A stretch of 64,000 bases of DNA from Neisseria uirgultaei (GTDB lineage Bacteria > Pseudomonadota > Gammaproteobacteria > Burkholderiales > Neisseriaceae): positions 59,291 to 123,290 of the forward strand of contig NZ_CAUIYF010000007.1 of the NCBI RefSeq assembly GCF_962719845.1, in the 5' to 3' direction. Within the stretch, counting starts at the first letter, position 1, and each line of letters begins with the position of its first letter. This document shows, piece after piece, positions 44,480-54,022 of the stretch. The translations under genes and the position numbers were made by a program. The notes beneath the pieces were generated by a model. That model was not told the origin of the DNA. It worked only from the letters and a program-made list of their open reading frames with translations, and made no database searches.

Positions 44480-45595
44480 TTACAGGCTGCCCAACACGAT
44501 ACGCAACACGCGGCGCAACGGCTCGGCCGCGCCCCACAAAAGTTGGTCGCCGACGGTGAACGCGCTGATGTATTCGCCGCCCATCTCCAGTTTGCGGATA
44601 CGGCCGACAGGAACAGACAGCGTGCCGGTAACTTTGGCGGGTGTCAGCTCGTGGATGCTGGCTTCTTTTTCGTTAGGGATGACTTTCACCCAGTCGTTTG
44701 CACCTGCCAAGATGGCTTCGATTTCGGAAACGGGCAGGTCTTTTTTCAGCTTCAGGGTAATGGCTTGGCTGTGGCAGCGCATAGAGCCGATGCGCACGCA
44801 CAAGCCGTCGATTACGGTCGGATTGTCGCTGCGGCCGAGGATTTTGTTGGTTTCCACGCCGCCTTTCCATTCTTCTTTGGACTGGCCGTTGCCCAAGTCC
44901 ACGTCAATCCACGGAATCAGGCTGCCGGCGAGCGGTACGCCGAAGTTGGCTTTCGGATAGTCTTCGCTGCGCAGGAAATCGGACACTTTGCGGTCGATGT
45001 CGAGAATCGAGCCGGCAGGATCGGCAAGCTCGTCTGCCACTTTGGCGTGAATCGCGCCCATGCCGCTGATGAGTTCGCGCATGTTTTTTGCGCCTGCGCC
45101 GGAAGCGGCTTGGTAGGTCATGCTGGTTGCCCATTCGACCAAATCGTTTTGGAACAGGCCGCCCAAAGCCATCAGCATCAGGGAAACGGTACAGTTGCCG
45201 CCGATGTAGTTTTTCACGCCGTTTTTGAGACCGTTGTCGATGACGTTGCGGTTGACAGGGTCGAGGACGATAATCGCATCGTCTTTCATACGCAGCGAGG
45301 ATGCCGCGTCAATCCAGTAGCCGCTCCAGCCGCTGTCGCGCAGGGCTTGGAACACGGATTTGGTGTAATCGCCACCCTGACAGGTAACGATGATGTCCAT
45401 TTTCGCCAGCTCGGCAACGTCGTTCGCATTCAATAATGTTTTAGCCGCCTGACCGAAATCAGGGGCAGCACCGCCGACGTTGGAAGTGGTAAAGAAAAAT
45501 GCTTCGGGAATGTGGGCGAAGTCGTTTTCTTCTTTCATACGCTGCATCAAAACCGAACCGACCATGCCGCGCCAGCCGACGAAACCTACTTTCAT
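44480..45595 (-). CDS. asd: aspartate-semialdehyde dehydrogenase
   Basis: A 371-residue NADP enzyme making aspartate semialdehyde for lysine, methionine, threonine and diaminopimelate. NADP-binding N-terminus [20 protein letters not shown], catalytic Cys in [13 protein letters not shown], and [13 protein letters not shown]. The start is placed there because AAGGAGCAACAC immediately precedes it; ten more codons are open upstream. Length equals the gamma/beta-proteobacterial long form. Monocistronic. Confidence 0.96.
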   Translation of the reverse strand: MKVGFVGWRGMVGSVLMQRMKEENDFAHIPEAFFFTTSNVGGAAPDFGQAAKTLLNANDVAELAKMDIIVTCQGGDYTKSVFQALRDSGWSGYWIDAASSLRMKDDAIIVLDPVNRNVIDNGLKNGVKNYIGGNCTVSLMLMALGGLFQNDLVEWATSMTYQAASGAGAKNMRELISGMGAIHAKVADELADPAGSILDIDRKVSDFLRSEDYPKANFGVPLAGSLIPWIDVDLGNGQSKEEWKGGVETNKILGRSDNPTVIDGLCVRIGSMRCHSQAITLKLKKDLPVSEIEAILAGANDWVKVIPNEKEASIHELTPAKVTGTLSVPVGRIRKLEMGGEYISAFTVGDQLLWGAAEPLRRVLRIVLGSL

Positions 45596-45768
45596 GTGTT
45601 GCTCCTTGAGGAAAATCGTTAACAAAATTATGTATGGCGTAAAGGAAGCGTTTTAACGCCGTATTGGGAAAATGTAAAGTTCTTTATCGGGATTTCTTTA
45701 AATATTGGCGTTTTCGGTGTCAGGACGGTAGAATCGGGGTCAGTTAAGAACCATTATCAGGAAGAAAC

Positions 45769-46353
45769 ATGGAAGAAAGAAACAACTATATCGGTGCGGC
45801 CGGTGTCGGCAGGTCTGACATTCAGGAAATCGAGGTAACGGTTGCCGGTGCCGGAGACCGGATACTTGCGGCCCTGCTGAACCAATTGTTTACCTTTTTG
45901 GTTTTGTTGGTGCCGTTTGTCGGACTGATTGCCTTAGTCATCAAGAATGAAGGCAGGATTGGCAGCGGCGAAGAAATGTTCGGGCTGCTTTTTGGCATGA
46001 CTTCCTTTTGGGTAGGACTGGCGGGCATTTTGGCGTACACCGTCGTTCAAATCTACTATATGAGTCGGGACGGGCAGTCATTGGGTAAGAAAATCATGAG
46101 AATCCGCGTGTTGAAAACCGACGGTCGTAATCCCGGTTTTGTCGGTACGGTTTTGGTACGCGAAATCGCATGGTCGGTTTTGGTTGCCATTATTGCCGCC
46201 GTTATCGGTCTTGCAGTAGGTGACAACGGAGAAAACGCCATCAACCTGCTGGCATTTCTTGCCAACTTTGTCCTGCTCTTTATGGTCAAACGCGACCGCC
46301 GCACGCTTTACGACATGATGGCGGATACGGTTGTCGTCAAGCTGCCCAAATAA
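45769..46353 (+). CDS. RDD-family membrane protein
   Basis: A 194-residue inner-membrane protein with RDD signature AGAGDRILAALLNQLFTF (Arg-Asp pair), further helices VLLVPFVGLIALVIKN and MTSFWVGLAGILAYTVVQIY, the SLGKKIMRIRVLKTDG loop, and a C-terminal RRTLYDMMADTVVV, which is the usual RDD ending. Some family members exchange Na+ and H+; this one's role is unknown. GGAAGAAAC precedes the start. Convergent with folD. Confidence 0.85.
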   Translation: MEERNNYIGAAGVGRSDIQEIEVTVAGAGDRILAALLNQLFTFLVLLVPFVGLIALVIKNEGRIGSGEEMFGLLFGMTSFWVGLAGILAYTVVQIYYMSRDGQSLGKKIMRIRVLKTDGRNPGFVGTVLVREIAWSVLVAIIAAVIGLAVGDNGENAINLLAFLANFVLLFMVKRDRRTLYDMMADTVVVKLPK

Positions 46354-46367
46354 ACGGACACGGCAAA

Positions 46368-46396
46368 ATGCCGTCTGAAAGCCTTTCAGACGGCAT
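46368..46396. terminator. paired uptake-sequence terminator
   Basis: ATGCCGTCTGAAAGCCTTTC and AGACGGCATTTTT. It is shared by the RDD gene (+) and folD (-). Confidence 0.85.
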
Positions 46397-46414
46397 TTTT
46401 ATCTTCAGAACCGC

Positions 46415-47269
46415 TCAAGCATCGTGCAGCAAAGCCGCGTGCAGGGTGTTTTCCATCAATGTGGCAATCGTCATCGGACCCACGCCGCCGGGAACGGGCG
46501 TAATCATCGCCGCCCGTTCTTTTGCCGTTTCAAATTCCACGTCGCCGCACAGGCTGCCGTCGTCCAAACGGTTGATGCCCACATCGATAATGACCGCGCC
46601 GGGTTTGATCCATTCGCCTTTGACAAAGTTCGGAATGCCCACGCCGACTACCAAAATATCGGCCCCGGCAACCTCATCGGCAAGATTTTCAGTCGCGCTG
46701 TGGCAGATTGTTACCGTTGCGCGCGCCAGCAGCAGTTCCAAAGCCTGCGGGCGGCCGACGATATTCGACGCGCCGACCACGACCGCTTTTTTTCCCTTCG
46801 GATCGATGCCGTAAGCTTCCAAAAGCGTCATCACGCCCTTGGGCGTACACGGGCGCATCAGCGGCATTTTGACCGCCAGCCTGCCGACATTGTAAGGATG
46901 GAAGCCGTCCACGTCCTTATCCGGCGAAATACGTTCCAAGACCGCTTGGCTGTCGAGGTGCTTCGGCAGTGGAAGCTGAACCAGAATACCGTCCACTTCG
47001 GAATCGGCATTCAGGCGGTCGACCAGTGCCAGTAGTTCTTCCTGCGATGTTGATTCGGGCAGCTCGTAAGACAGTGATTTGATGCCGCATTTTTGGCAGG
47101 CGGTTTTCTTGTTGCGGACATAAACCGCGCTGGCAGGGTCGCCGCCGACCAAAACCACGGCCAGGCAAGGCGTGTGCAGATTGTCCTGTTGGCGTTGCGC
47201 CACCGCTTCGGCAACCGCCTGCAGGCGTTTTTGCGAAACTTCTTTACCGTTGATCAGTTGTGCCGACAT
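46415..47269 (-). CDS. folD: methylenetetrahydrofolate dehydrogenase/cyclohydrolase
   Basis: A 284-residue bifunctional cytoplasmic enzyme converting methylene-THF to formyl-THF. Conserved parts: [20 protein letters not shown] with the catalytic Tyr and Lys, [54 protein letters not shown] and [19 protein letters not shown]. It complements the cyclo-ligase at 28.4 kb. A Correia element is 97 nt upstream of its start and may affect its promoter. Confidence 0.97.
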   Translation of the reverse strand: MSAQLINGKEVSQKRLQAVAEAVAQRQQDNLHTPCLAVVLVGGDPASAVYVRNKKTACQKCGIKSLSYELPESTSQEELLALVDRLNADSEVDGILVQLPLPKHLDSQAVLERISPDKDVDGFHPYNVGRLAVKMPLMRPCTPKGVMTLLEAYGIDPKGKKAVVVGASNIVGRPQALELLLARATVTICHSATENLADEVAGADILVVGVGIPNFVKGEWIKPGAVIIDVGINRLDDGSLCGDVEFETAKERAAMITPVPGGVGPMTIATLMENTLHAALLHDA

Positions 47270-47365
47270 ATCCGTCCTTTTGTTAAACAGGTAGAAAATG
47301 CTGAAAATTATCGCATTTTCCGTATATTTTTACAGCAGGATGCCGAAAATAAATTTGCCCTGAAA

Positions 47366-47472
47366 TATAGTGGATTAAATTTAAACCAGTACGGCGTTGC
47401 CTCGCCTTGCCGTACTATTTGTACTGTCTGCGGCTTCGTCGCCTTGTCCTGATTTAAATTTAATCCACTATA
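47366..47472. mobile_element. Correia repeat enclosed element, 107-bp form
   Basis: TATAGTGGATTAAATTTAAA ... TAAATTTAATCCACTATA, inverted relative to the copy at 25983. It lies between the divergent folD and tRNA transcription units. Confidence 0.95.
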
Positions 47473-47596
47473 AAATACGGCTGTTTGGACGGATTAAATA
47501 TTTTTTCAAATCAAAAAACTATATTTTTCATCTTGGTGTCTTGAAAATAAATGTTGACGCATCTTTCCCTGAACTGTATAGTTCGCTTCTTCAAGT

Positions 47597-47674
47597 CGGG
47601 GCGTAGCGCAGCCCGGTTAGCGCATCTGCTTTGGGAGCAGAGGGTCGTGAGTTCGAATCCCACCGCCCCGACCA
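47597..47674 (+). tRNA. tRNA-Pro (UGG)
   Basis: Acceptor CGGGGCG pairs with CGCCCCG, then A and encoded CCA. Anticodon loop TTTGGGA gives UGG. The T arm has GTTCGAATC. First of three tRNA genes in tandem. Confidence 0.97.
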
Positions 47675-47698
47675 ATCAATCAGCACGAATCGGCATGA

Positions 47699-47775
47699 GC
47701 GCCCGTAGCTCAACCGGATAGAGCACCGACCTTCTAAGTCGGGGGTTACAGGTTCGATTCCTGTCGGGCGTGCCA
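47699..47775 (+). tRNA. tRNA-Arg (UCU)
   Basis: Acceptor GCGCCCG pairs with CGGGCGT. Anticodon stem CCGAC/GTCGG around CTTCTAA gives UCU. T arm GTTCGATTC and encoded CCA. It is 24 nt after tRNA-Pro. Confidence 0.97.
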
Positions 47776-47800
47776 AGAATTTGATTGAAACCGTTTTTAT

Positions 47801-47877
47801 GGTGGCTGTAGCTCAGTTGGTAGAGCCCCGGATTGTGATTCCGGTTGTCGTGGGTTCGAGCCCCATCAGCCACCCCA
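47801..47877 (+). tRNA. tRNA-His (GUG)
   Basis: Acceptor GTGGCTG pairs with CAGCCAC; the extra 5' G (47801) faces the discriminator C, the tRNA-His identity feature. Anticodon loop TTGTGAT gives GUG. CCA is encoded. Confidence 0.97.
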
Positions 47878-47882
47878 GATAA

Positions 47883-47913
47883 AGGCCCGTACTTTTCGGT
47901 ACGGGTCTTTTTC
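47883..47913 (+). terminator. terminator of the tRNA operon
   Basis: AGGCCCGTAC-TTTTC-GGTACGGGTCT followed by TTTT, six nt after tRNA-His. Confidence 0.9.
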
Positions 47914-47955
47914 CGTTTGCGCGTACTGTCCGCACCGTCGTATCGGTGCGGCGGT

Positions 47956-48005
47956 ATGCCGTCTGAAAGCCGAACCGGTCATACGGAAACTGCTTCAGAC
48001 GGCAT
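47956..48005. repeat. long-looped inverted pair of uptake sequences
   Basis: ATGCCGTCTGAAA and TTCAGACGGCAT separated by 25 nt. Probably uptake signals in the hldC leader rather than a strong terminator, given the loop. Confidence 0.6.
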
Positions 48006-48088
48006 TTGCACCGCCGGCTTTGCCTTTCGCATATGCTTCTGTATCATGTGGGTTTTTCTGTCTTTTATGGTTTTTTTCGGAGGCTTTG

Positions 48089-48595
48089 ATGGTTGGCCAT
48101 TGGTCTGTTCCTGATTTTGAATCGAAAATCTGTCCGCCCGAGGCGTTGGCGGCGCGTTTGGCGTTGTTGCCGCGCCCGCTGGTGTTTACCAACGGCTGTT
48201 TCGACATCCTTCATCGCGGTCATGTTACTTATCTGGCGCAGGCGCGTTCGGCAGGGGCGGCGTTGGTGCTGGCGTTGAATACCGATGCTTCGGTGCGGCG
48301 TTTGGGCAAGGGCGGCGACCGCCCGATTAATCCTTTGGAGAATCGTGCCGCCGTTGCCGCCGCGTTGGAAAGTGTGGATTTGGTTACTTGGTTTGACGAG
48401 GATACGCCGGCGGCGTTGATTGAGGCGGTAAAGCCGGAGGTGTTGGTCAAGGGCGGCGATTGGGCTGTGGATAAGATTGTCGGTGCGGCAGAAACGTTGG
48501 CACGCGGCGGTCAGGTGTTTTCAATTCCGTTTCTGCACCAGACTTCGACGACGAAGACTCTGGCGAAAATCCGTGCGGCAGAGGGCGGAAAATGA
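48089..48595 (+). CDS. hldC: D-glycero-beta-D-manno-heptose 1-phosphate adenylyltransferase
   Basis: A 168-residue nucleotidyltransferase that activates heptose 1-phosphate with ATP for LOS inner core. Motif [20 protein letters not shown] contains the HxGH site. [20 protein letters not shown] and [16 protein letters not shown] are typical of the RfaE domain II. Neisseria splits HldE into HldA and HldC; this is the C-terminal half alone. I start at [10 protein letters not shown], with GGAGG 5-8 nt before; another 23 codons are open upstream. The stop overlaps the next gene's ATG (ATGA). Confidence 0.93.
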   Translation: MVGHWSVPDFESKICPPEALAARLALLPRPLVFTNGCFDILHRGHVTYLAQARSAGAALVLALNTDASVRRLGKGGDRPINPLENRAAVAAALESVDLVTWFDEDTPAALIEAVKPEVLVKGGDWAVDKIVGAAETLARGGQVFSIPFLHQTSTTKTLAKIRAAEGGK

Positions 48596-50370
48596 CGGTT
48601 TTGAAGCCTTCGCACTGGCGGGTGTTGGCGGAGCTTGCCGACGGTTTGCCGCAACACGTCTCGCAACTGGCGCGTGTGGCGGATATGAAGCCGCAGCAGT
48701 TGAACGGTTTTTGGCAGCAGATGCCGGCGCACATACGCGGGCTGTTGCGCCAACACGACGGCTATTGGCGGCTGGTGCGCCCCTTGGCGGTTTTCGATGC
48801 CGAAGGTTTGCGCGCGTTGGGGGAACGGTCGGGTTTTCAGACGGCATTGAAACATGAGTGCGCGTCCAGCAACGACGAGATACTGGAATTGGCGCGGATT
48901 GCGCCCGACAGGGTGCATAAGGCTTTGTGCGTCGCGCACCTGCAAAGCAAGGGCAGGGGGCGGCAGGGGAGGAAATGGTCGCACCGTTTGGGCGAGTGCC
49001 TGATGTTCAGTTTCGGCTGGGTGTTTGACCGGCCGCAGTATGAATTGGGTTCGTTGTCGCCTGTTGCGGCAGTGGCGTGTCGGCGCGCCTTGTCGCGTTT
49101 AGGTTTGGATGTGCAGATTAAGTGGCCAAACGATTTGGTCGTCGGACGCGACAAATTGGGCGGCATTCTGATTGAAACGGTCAGGGCGGGCGGCAAAACG
49201 GTTGCCGTTGTCGGTATCGGCATCAATTTTGTGCTGCCCAAGGAAGTGGAAAACGCCGCTTCCGTGCAATCGCTGTTTCAGACGGCATCGCGGCGGGGCA
49301 ATGCCGATGCCGCCGTGCTGCTGGAAACGTTGTTGGCGGAACTTGATGCGGTGTTGTTGCAATATGCGCGGGATGGATTTGCGCCTTTTGTGGCGGAATA
49401 TCAGGCTGCCAACCGCGACCACGGTAAGGCGGTATTGCTTTTGCGCGACGGCGAAACCGTGTGCGAAGGTACGGTTAAAGGCGTGGACGGACAAGGCGTT
49501 CTGCACTTGGAAACGGCAGAGGGCGAACAGACGGTCGTCAGCGGCGAAATCAGCCTGCGGCCCGATGACAGGCCGGTTCCCGTGCCGAAGCGGCGGGATT
49601 CGGAACGTTTTTTGCTGTTGGACGGAGGGAACAGCCGGCTCAAGTGGGCGTGGGTGGAAAACGGCACGTTCGCAACCGTCGGCAGCGCGCCGTACCGCGA
49701 TTTGTCGCCTTTGGGCGCGGAGTGGGCGGAAAAGGCGGATGGAAATGTCCGCATCGTCGGTTGCGCCGTGTGCGGAGAATCCAAAAAGACACAAGTGCAG
49801 GAACAGCTCGCCCGAAAAATCGAGTGGCTGCCGTCTTCCGCACAGGCTTTGGGCATACGCAACCACTACCGCCACCCTGAAGAACACGGTTCCGACCGCT
49901 GGTTCAACGCCTTGGGCAGCCGCCGCTTCAGCCGCAACGCCTGCGTCGTCGTCAGCTGCGGCACGGCGGTAACGGTTGACGCGCTCACCGATGACGGACA
50001 TTATCTCGGCGGAACCATTATGCCCGGTTTCCACCTGATGAAAGAATCGCTCGCCGTCCGAACCGCCAACCTCAACCGCCCCGCCGGCAAGCGTTACCCT
50101 TTCCCGACCACCACAAGCAATGCCATCGCCAGCGGTATGATGGACGCGGTTTGCGGCTCGGTTATGATGATGCACGGACGTCTGAAAGAAAAAAACGGCG
50201 CGGACAAGCCTGTCGATGTCATCATTACCGGCGGCGGTGCGGCAAAAGTCGCAGAAGCCCTGCCGCCTGCATTTTTGGCGGAAAATACCGTGCGCGTGGC
50301 GGACAACCTCGTCATCCACGGGCTGCTGAACCTGATTGCCGCCGAAGGCGGGGAATCGGAACACGCTTAA
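48592..50370 (+). CDS. birA-coaX: bifunctional biotin-protein ligase / type III pantothenate kinase
   Basis: A 592-residue fusion. Residues about 1-60 form a BirA-type winged helix. Residues 80-330 are the biotin ligase, with [11 protein letters not shown] (biotinyl-AMP loop), [20 protein letters not shown] and VVGIGINF. From about 341 the CoaX kinase begins: [19 protein letters not shown], then [20 protein letters not shown] and [20 protein letters not shown], ending [17 protein letters not shown]. One protein thus attaches biotin to carboxyl carrier protein and phosphorylates pantothenate, both supplying fatty acid synthesis. Translationally coupled to hldC. Two uptake sequences lie inside. 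Confidence 0.95.
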   Translation: MTVLKPSHWRVLAELADGLPQHVSQLARVADMKPQQLNGFWQQMPAHIRGLLRQHDGYWRLVRPLAVFDAEGLRALGERSGFQTALKHECASSNDEILELARIAPDRVHKALCVAHLQSKGRGRQGRKWSHRLGECLMFSFGWVFDRPQYELGSLSPVAAVACRRALSRLGLDVQIKWPNDLVVGRDKLGGILIETVRAGGKTVAVVGIGINFVLPKEVENAASVQSLFQTASRRGNADAAVLLETLLAELDAVLLQYARDGFAPFVAEYQAANRDHGKAVLLLRDGETVCEGTVKGVDGQGVLHLETAEGEQTVVSGEISLRPDDRPVPVPKRRDSERFLLLDGGNSRLKWAWVENGTFATVGSAPYRDLSPLGAEWAEKADGNVRIVGCAVCGESKKTQVQEQLARKIEWLPSSAQALGIRNHYRHPEEHGSDRWFNALGSRRFSRNACVVVSCGTAVTVDALTDDGHYLGGTIMPGFHLMKESLAVRTANLNRPAGKRYPFPTTTSNAIASGMMDAVCGSVMMMHGRLKEKNGADKPVDVIITGGGAAKVAEALPPAFLAENTVRVADNLVIHGLLNLIAAEGGESEHA

Positions 50371-50482
50371 AAAATATGCCCTTTTTCAACAAGGGGCGGC
50401 ATCCGTCCGAATCCATCCGGATTCTGCCGCCCGACAGACTGCCGCCCGGGCGGGCGGGGTTTCAAACATTGAGGAAATTCTG

Positions 50483-51307
50483 ATGAAATGGCTCTTCACC
50501 CTTTTGGCGGTACTCAATATTGCCGTATTCGGCGGCACGGTGGGCTATAAATTGGCCGTTAAAGCGGCGGGCGGCGTGCCGGAGAACCGGGCTACCGAAA
50601 ACACACCCCCTGCAACGCCCGCCGCCGGCAATGCGGCGGCATCCGGGGAGGATACGGCCGCACTGCTCAAACCGGGCGACATCCTGACCGAAGAACAGGC
50701 GGAACAGTTGCGCCTGCAAAAAGAAGCGGAACAGAAAAAACTGAAGGAGAAAAAACAGCGCGAGGAAAAATCCCGCCGCGAAAAACTCGCCGCCGAAAAG
50801 GCGCAGGCGGAACGTGAAAACAGTACGGCGGATACCTCATGCGCCGCGCAGGCAAGCCTCACGATGGACGAAGACGACTACCACCGCATCAAAGGGCTTT
50901 TGGGCAAATGGTCGCACGTCGCCAGCAGGAGCGTCGAAAAACGTACCGCCAAAGCTAAACCTGCCGATAAAACCTACCGCGTCGTCCTGCCCATTTCCGG
51001 CAATGCCGAAGAACAGGCGGCGGAGCTGTCTGCCAAAGGTTTCAACCCCATACCGTTTGACGGCGCATTGAGTTTGGGTGTCGGCAACAGCCGGGAAAAC
51101 GCCCAAGCCCTGCAAAACCGGCTTGCCGGCGCAGGATTCGGCGGGGCGTATATTGTCGAACGCGCGGCGGAAACCGGCCGGCAGGACGATTCTTTGAGCG
51201 TGTCGCGTATGACGGTTTTGTTTACCGGCGTGAATGCCGCCGATGCGGACGAAATCCGTAAAATCACGTCCCCATACGGCAAACTGAGCCTCAAATCCTG
51301 CAAATAA
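50483..51307 (+). CDS. SPOR-domain membrane protein
   Basis: A 274-residue bitopic protein when started at MKWLFTLLAVLNIAVFGGTV (good GAGGAAATTC ribosome site). One N-terminal membrane helix, an alanine-rich stretch, a long charged helix rich in Lys/Glu/Arg (about 80-120, KEAEQKKLKEKKQREEKSRR), and a C-terminal SPOR-like domain (about 160-274; YRVVLPISGNAEEQAAELSA, LQNRLAGAGFGGAYIVE). SPOR domains bind denuded septal glycans, so a division-site role is likely. Follows birA-coaX by 112 nt. Confidence 0.8.
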   Translation: MKWLFTLLAVLNIAVFGGTVGYKLAVKAAGGVPENRATENTPPATPAAGNAAASGEDTAALLKPGDILTEEQAEQLRLQKEAEQKKLKEKKQREEKSRREKLAAEKAQAERENSTADTSCAAQASLTMDEDDYHRIKGLLGKWSHVASRSVEKRTAKAKPADKTYRVVLPISGNAEEQAAELSAKGFNPIPFDGALSLGVGNSRENAQALQNRLAGAGFGGAYIVERAAETGRQDDSLSVSRMTVLFTGVNAADADEIRKITSPYGKLSLKSCK

Positions 51308-51318
51308 GTGCAGACCAA

Positions 51319-51355
51319 AAACGCCAAACCCACCGCGAAGGTGGGTTTGGCGTTT
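51319..51355 (+). terminator. strong terminator after the SPOR gene
   Basis: AAACGCCAAACCCACC-GCGAA-GGTGGGTTTGGCGTTT, a perfect 16-bp stem. Confidence 0.9.
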
Positions 51356-51492
51356 CGGTTTTGAGTATCTGATATATAAAAAGGGAATGTATGTCTCGTA
51401 TATGCCGACTCCAAGTGTGAAAGTGATGATGGGGAAATATGGTGTTTAATGGTTCGGAACGGACGGCTTCCGAGTGGTTTTGATTATACGCT

Positions 51493-51511
51493 AATAATAA
51501 TAATTATCAAT
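51493..51511. promoter_or_regulatory. Fur-box-like sequence
   Basis: AATAATAATAATTATCAAT matches the 19-bp Fur consensus (GATAATGATAATCATTATC) at 13 positions by eye. It lies in an AT-rich island with no clear intact gene downstream, so it may be left from a lost iron-regulated gene. Confidence 0.35.
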
Positions 51512-51541
51512 AAAAATTTAAAAATAAATGTGGATTTTTTG

Positions 51542-51800
51542 TAACACGATGAAAAATAAATAAATTAAACTATTTTCCGATGTTTGTGATTCGGGACGGC
51601 AAACTTTCATTGTGCCGGACAAATCGGGGGCGGCAGGCATAGCCGGGGGCTTCGTGCCTGTCGGAAAGAAGCCTGCCGTGTTTGAAACGTCCGTCCGATT
51701 TGGCGCGGACAGGGTTGTCATTCGGGGGATGTTTGAGCGTGGATTCGGGGATGCAAAAGCGGTGAAACCGTTGCGGATGAAGGCTTACGGATGGCTTTAG
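51542..51800 (+). other. remnant open frame in the 750-nt gap before thiG
   Basis: The gap 51308..52063 holds a terminator, AT-rich sequence, this frame and a paired uptake sequence. The frame reads SGAAGIAGGFVPVGKKPAVF, VIRGMFERGFGDAKAVKP and LRMKAYGWL-stop. It has no convincing start or ribosome site, and I recognise no family. It may be the end of a deleted gene. Confidence 0.3.
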
Positions 51801-52022
51801 GTATTTTTAAATGTATTCAAACAACAACAAAACGCTTCTTCTGTTGTTGTACTTGGGGCTTGCGCGGCAGCCTGCGCGCCGGGGAGGCCGGGTGTTTCTT
51901 TGGTTGCGGTGTCGGGGTGGGCGGCAAGGTTTTCCGGCCGGTTTTTCCATTTTTCCCGACAAAGCCGTGATGCTAGGGAATGGCGGTTTGTCTGTTTCAG
52001 GCCGCCGCCGTTTTGGACCGCG

Positions 52023-52050
52023 ATGCCGTCTGAAGCCTTCAGACGGCATT
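52023..52050. terminator. paired uptake-sequence terminator after thiG
   Basis: ATGCCGTCTGAAGCCTTCAG followed by ACGGCAT, 13 nt beyond the thiG stop on the - strand. Confidence 0.85.
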
Positions 52051-52063
52051 TTTGCCGCCTTTT

Positions 52064-52852
52064 TCAATATTCCGCCGAATGCCAAAACGGCTGTCCGACG
52101 GTCGGCGTGCTGGCTTGCGCTTTGGTTCGCGCTTCGACCGGTCCGGCTTCAAATGCCAGCCGTCCGGATTCGACGGCGAGGGCGAAGGCGCGCGCCATAT
52201 TGACCGGATCGCCGCTGCGGGAAACGGCGGTATTCAGCAATACGCCGTCAAAACCCCATTCCATCACTTGCGCCGCTTGGGAAGGCAAACCCAAGCCCGC
52301 ATCGATAATCAGCGGCGTGTCGGGCAGGCGTTCGCGCAGGACTTTGAGCGCGTAGGCGTGAACCGCGCCCAAACCCGTGCCGATCGGAGCCGCCCACGGC
52401 ATCAACGCCTGACAGCCCGCATCGAGCAGGCGGCGGCAGGCAATCAGGTCTTCGGTGCAATAAGGCAGCACTTTGAAGCCGTCTTTAATCAGGATTTCCG
52501 CCGCTTCGACAAGCTGAAACACATCCGGCTGCAAGGTGTCGTCGTCGCCGATGAGTTCGAGTTTGATCCAATCGGTTTCAAACACTTCGCGCGCCATCTG
52601 CGCCGTCGTTACCGCTTCCTGCACGCTTTGGCAGCCTGCTGTGTTGGGCAGCACGGGCACGCCGGTTTCTTGAAGCAGCGACCAAAAACCCTGACCGTGC
52701 GCCTCACTGCCGCTTCCCGCGCGGCGCAGCGAGACGGTAATCATTGCGGGTTGGGCGATACGGACGGATTGTTTGAGGATTTCGGGTGTCGGGTAGGCGG
52801 CCGTGCCGAGCAGCAGCCGCGAAGGGAAAGTTTCTCCGTATAGGGTGAGCAT
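52064..52852 (-). CDS. thiG: thiazole synthase
   Basis: A 262-residue TIM-barrel enzyme that builds the thiazole phosphate of thiamine from DXP, dehydroglycine and ThiS-thiocarboxylate. The Schiff-base Lys is in [17 protein letters not shown]; other conserved parts: [31 protein letters not shown] and [21 protein letters not shown] start at [16 protein letters not shown] (CAAGGAACC upstream), 26 codons inside the longer frame. Last gene of the thi cluster. Confidence 0.95.
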   Translation of the reverse strand: MLTLYGETFPSRLLLGTAAYPTPEILKQSVRIAQPAMITVSLRRAGSGSEAHGQGFWSLLQETGVPVLPNTAGCQSVQEAVTTAQMAREVFETDWIKLELIGDDDTLQPDVFQLVEAAEILIKDGFKVLPYCTEDLIACRRLLDAGCQALMPWAAPIGTGLGAVHAYALKVLRERLPDTPLIIDAGLGLPSQAAQVMEWGFDGVLLNTAVSRSGDPVNMARAFALAVESGRLAFEAGPVEARTKAQASTPTVGQPFWHSAEY

Positions 52853-52883
52853 GATGGGTTCCTTGGTATGGTTGTCGGGTGCG

Positions 52884-52930
52884 ATGCCGTCTGAAAGCCG
52901 GAGGCGTGCCTTTGGGGTTTCAGACGGCAT
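52884..52930. terminator. uptake-sequence hairpin between thiS and thiG
   Basis: ATGCCGTCTGAAA and TTTCAGACGGCAT around a 21-nt G+C-rich loop. It touches the thiS stop, so it may partially terminate before thiG. Confidence 0.55.
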
Positions 52931-53125
52931 TCAGCCGCCGACGACGGGGCGGACGATATCGACTTTGTCGTTTTCGTTCAAAACCGTTTCCGCATACGCG
53001 CCTTTGGGGATGAAAACGGTGTTGACCGCCACGGCAAAAGGCTGTTTCGGCGCGGTTTGGGCAATGAGGTCGGCAACGGTCGTGCCGTGAAGTTCGGCGG
53101 GTTCGCCGTTTAAGATGATGTTCAT
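52931..53125 (-). CDS. thiS: sulphur carrier protein ThiS
   Basis: A 64-residue ubiquitin-like protein with the obligatory C-terminal Gly-Gly (IVRPVVGG), which is thiocarboxylated to donate sulphur to ThiG. N-terminal MNIILNGEPAELHGTTVADL and NTVFIPKGAYAETVL are typical. It lies directly before thiG and after the inserted gene at 53240. Confidence 0.93.
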   Translation of the reverse strand: MNIILNGEPAELHGTTVADLIAQTAPKQPFAVAVNTVFIPKGAYAETVLNENDKVDIVRPVVGG

Positions 53126-53239
53126 GGTTTCTCGATATTTCGGTGTTTATAGAGGTTTTTAGACGACCTTTGTAAATGTTGGGTTGCAAGCGAACCTGCA
53201 ACATTTGTGTCCATTAATATTTTTATGTTCAATTATTTA

Positions 53240-53896
53240 TTATTTTTCTATTTCAATCCCATTAATATAGGCAAATTTAATCATAGTAGCTCCATTAAAT
53301 TCACACATGCCCAATGAAATGCTTTCCTTTGGTAATTCATTCAAAGAATTATAAAAACCAATATACTTTTTTCTTAATTTGTCTTTTTTGATTATTTTAT
53401 TAAAATACTGCTGCGCCTTAGCTTTTCCGCTAAAATAATAGATGTAATACAATAAATTATAGTCATTCATATCCTCATTTATAATTTTTTCAATATTGGT
53501 TTCTGTGTCCTCAAAATCGTCAAATAACGGTATTATATGTTCTCTTATGAGTTTGCTAACATCCTCTACCGTATATTTATAGCTTGCTCCTGCTAACTGC
53601 CACCAACTCCAAGGTTTTCTATTTATCAAACTCCCCAACTCTCCGTCATATATAAAACCATTATTGATATTTGCCTTTTTCATATCTTTTGAGTAAATGG
53701 CGATATGTGGAATAAATTGCACACTACATTGATAATTGCGCCTATCAGCCTGAAAATAGATTTCAAATGTAATATCCCTGTTTTTAGATACTCTCTTTAA
53801 TTTCTGCCCTTTAGAAATTATCTTAAAATCAGGAAATTTACTTGCTATTTCTTGCCATGCTTTTTCACATAACTCTCTTGGTTTCATTGTTATCAA
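53240..53896 (-). CDS. AT-rich hypothetical protein inserted in the thiamine cluster
   Basis: A 218-residue protein with codon use far more AT-rich than thiE or thiS. N-terminal part RELCEKAWQEIASKFPDFKI then DITFEIYFQADRRNYQCSVQ vaguely resembles DUF4304-type proteins, found among immunity genes, but I am not confident. The middle has WSWWQLAGASYKYTVEDVSK, the end ISLGMCEFNGATMIKF. It is codirectional with the thi genes, so it would be transcribed from the thiamine promoter. It probably arrived by transfer. Confidence 0.65.
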   Translation of the reverse strand: MITMKPRELCEKAWQEIASKFPDFKIISKGQKLKRVSKNRDITFEIYFQADRRNYQCSVQFIPHIAIYSKDMKKANINNGFIYDGELGSLINRKPWSWWQLAGASYKYTVEDVSKLIREHIIPLFDDFEDTETNIEKIINEDMNDYNLLYYIYYFSGKAKAQQYFNKIIKKDKLRKKYIGFYNSLNELPKESISLGMCEFNGATMIKFAYINGIEIEK

Positions 53897-54022
53897 ATTG
53901 CTCCTTATGTATCTTTTTAAAATTTTAAAATATGATAAAAATGAATAAAATAAAAAATAAATTCCTCTGTAAATATATTATTTGGTACGTCTGGTTTTAG
54001 ACTTTATTATTTTCAGACGACC

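Noticed and set aside
47597..47877. tRNA cluster considered as an integration site
   Set aside because: No integrase, no duplicated tRNA 3' end, and ordinary genes follow on both sides.
51807..52203. Open frames of 92 and 130 codons on opposite strands before thiG
   Set aside because: They read through the thiG terminator hairpin and antisense to thiG, with arginine-rich shadow-frame composition.
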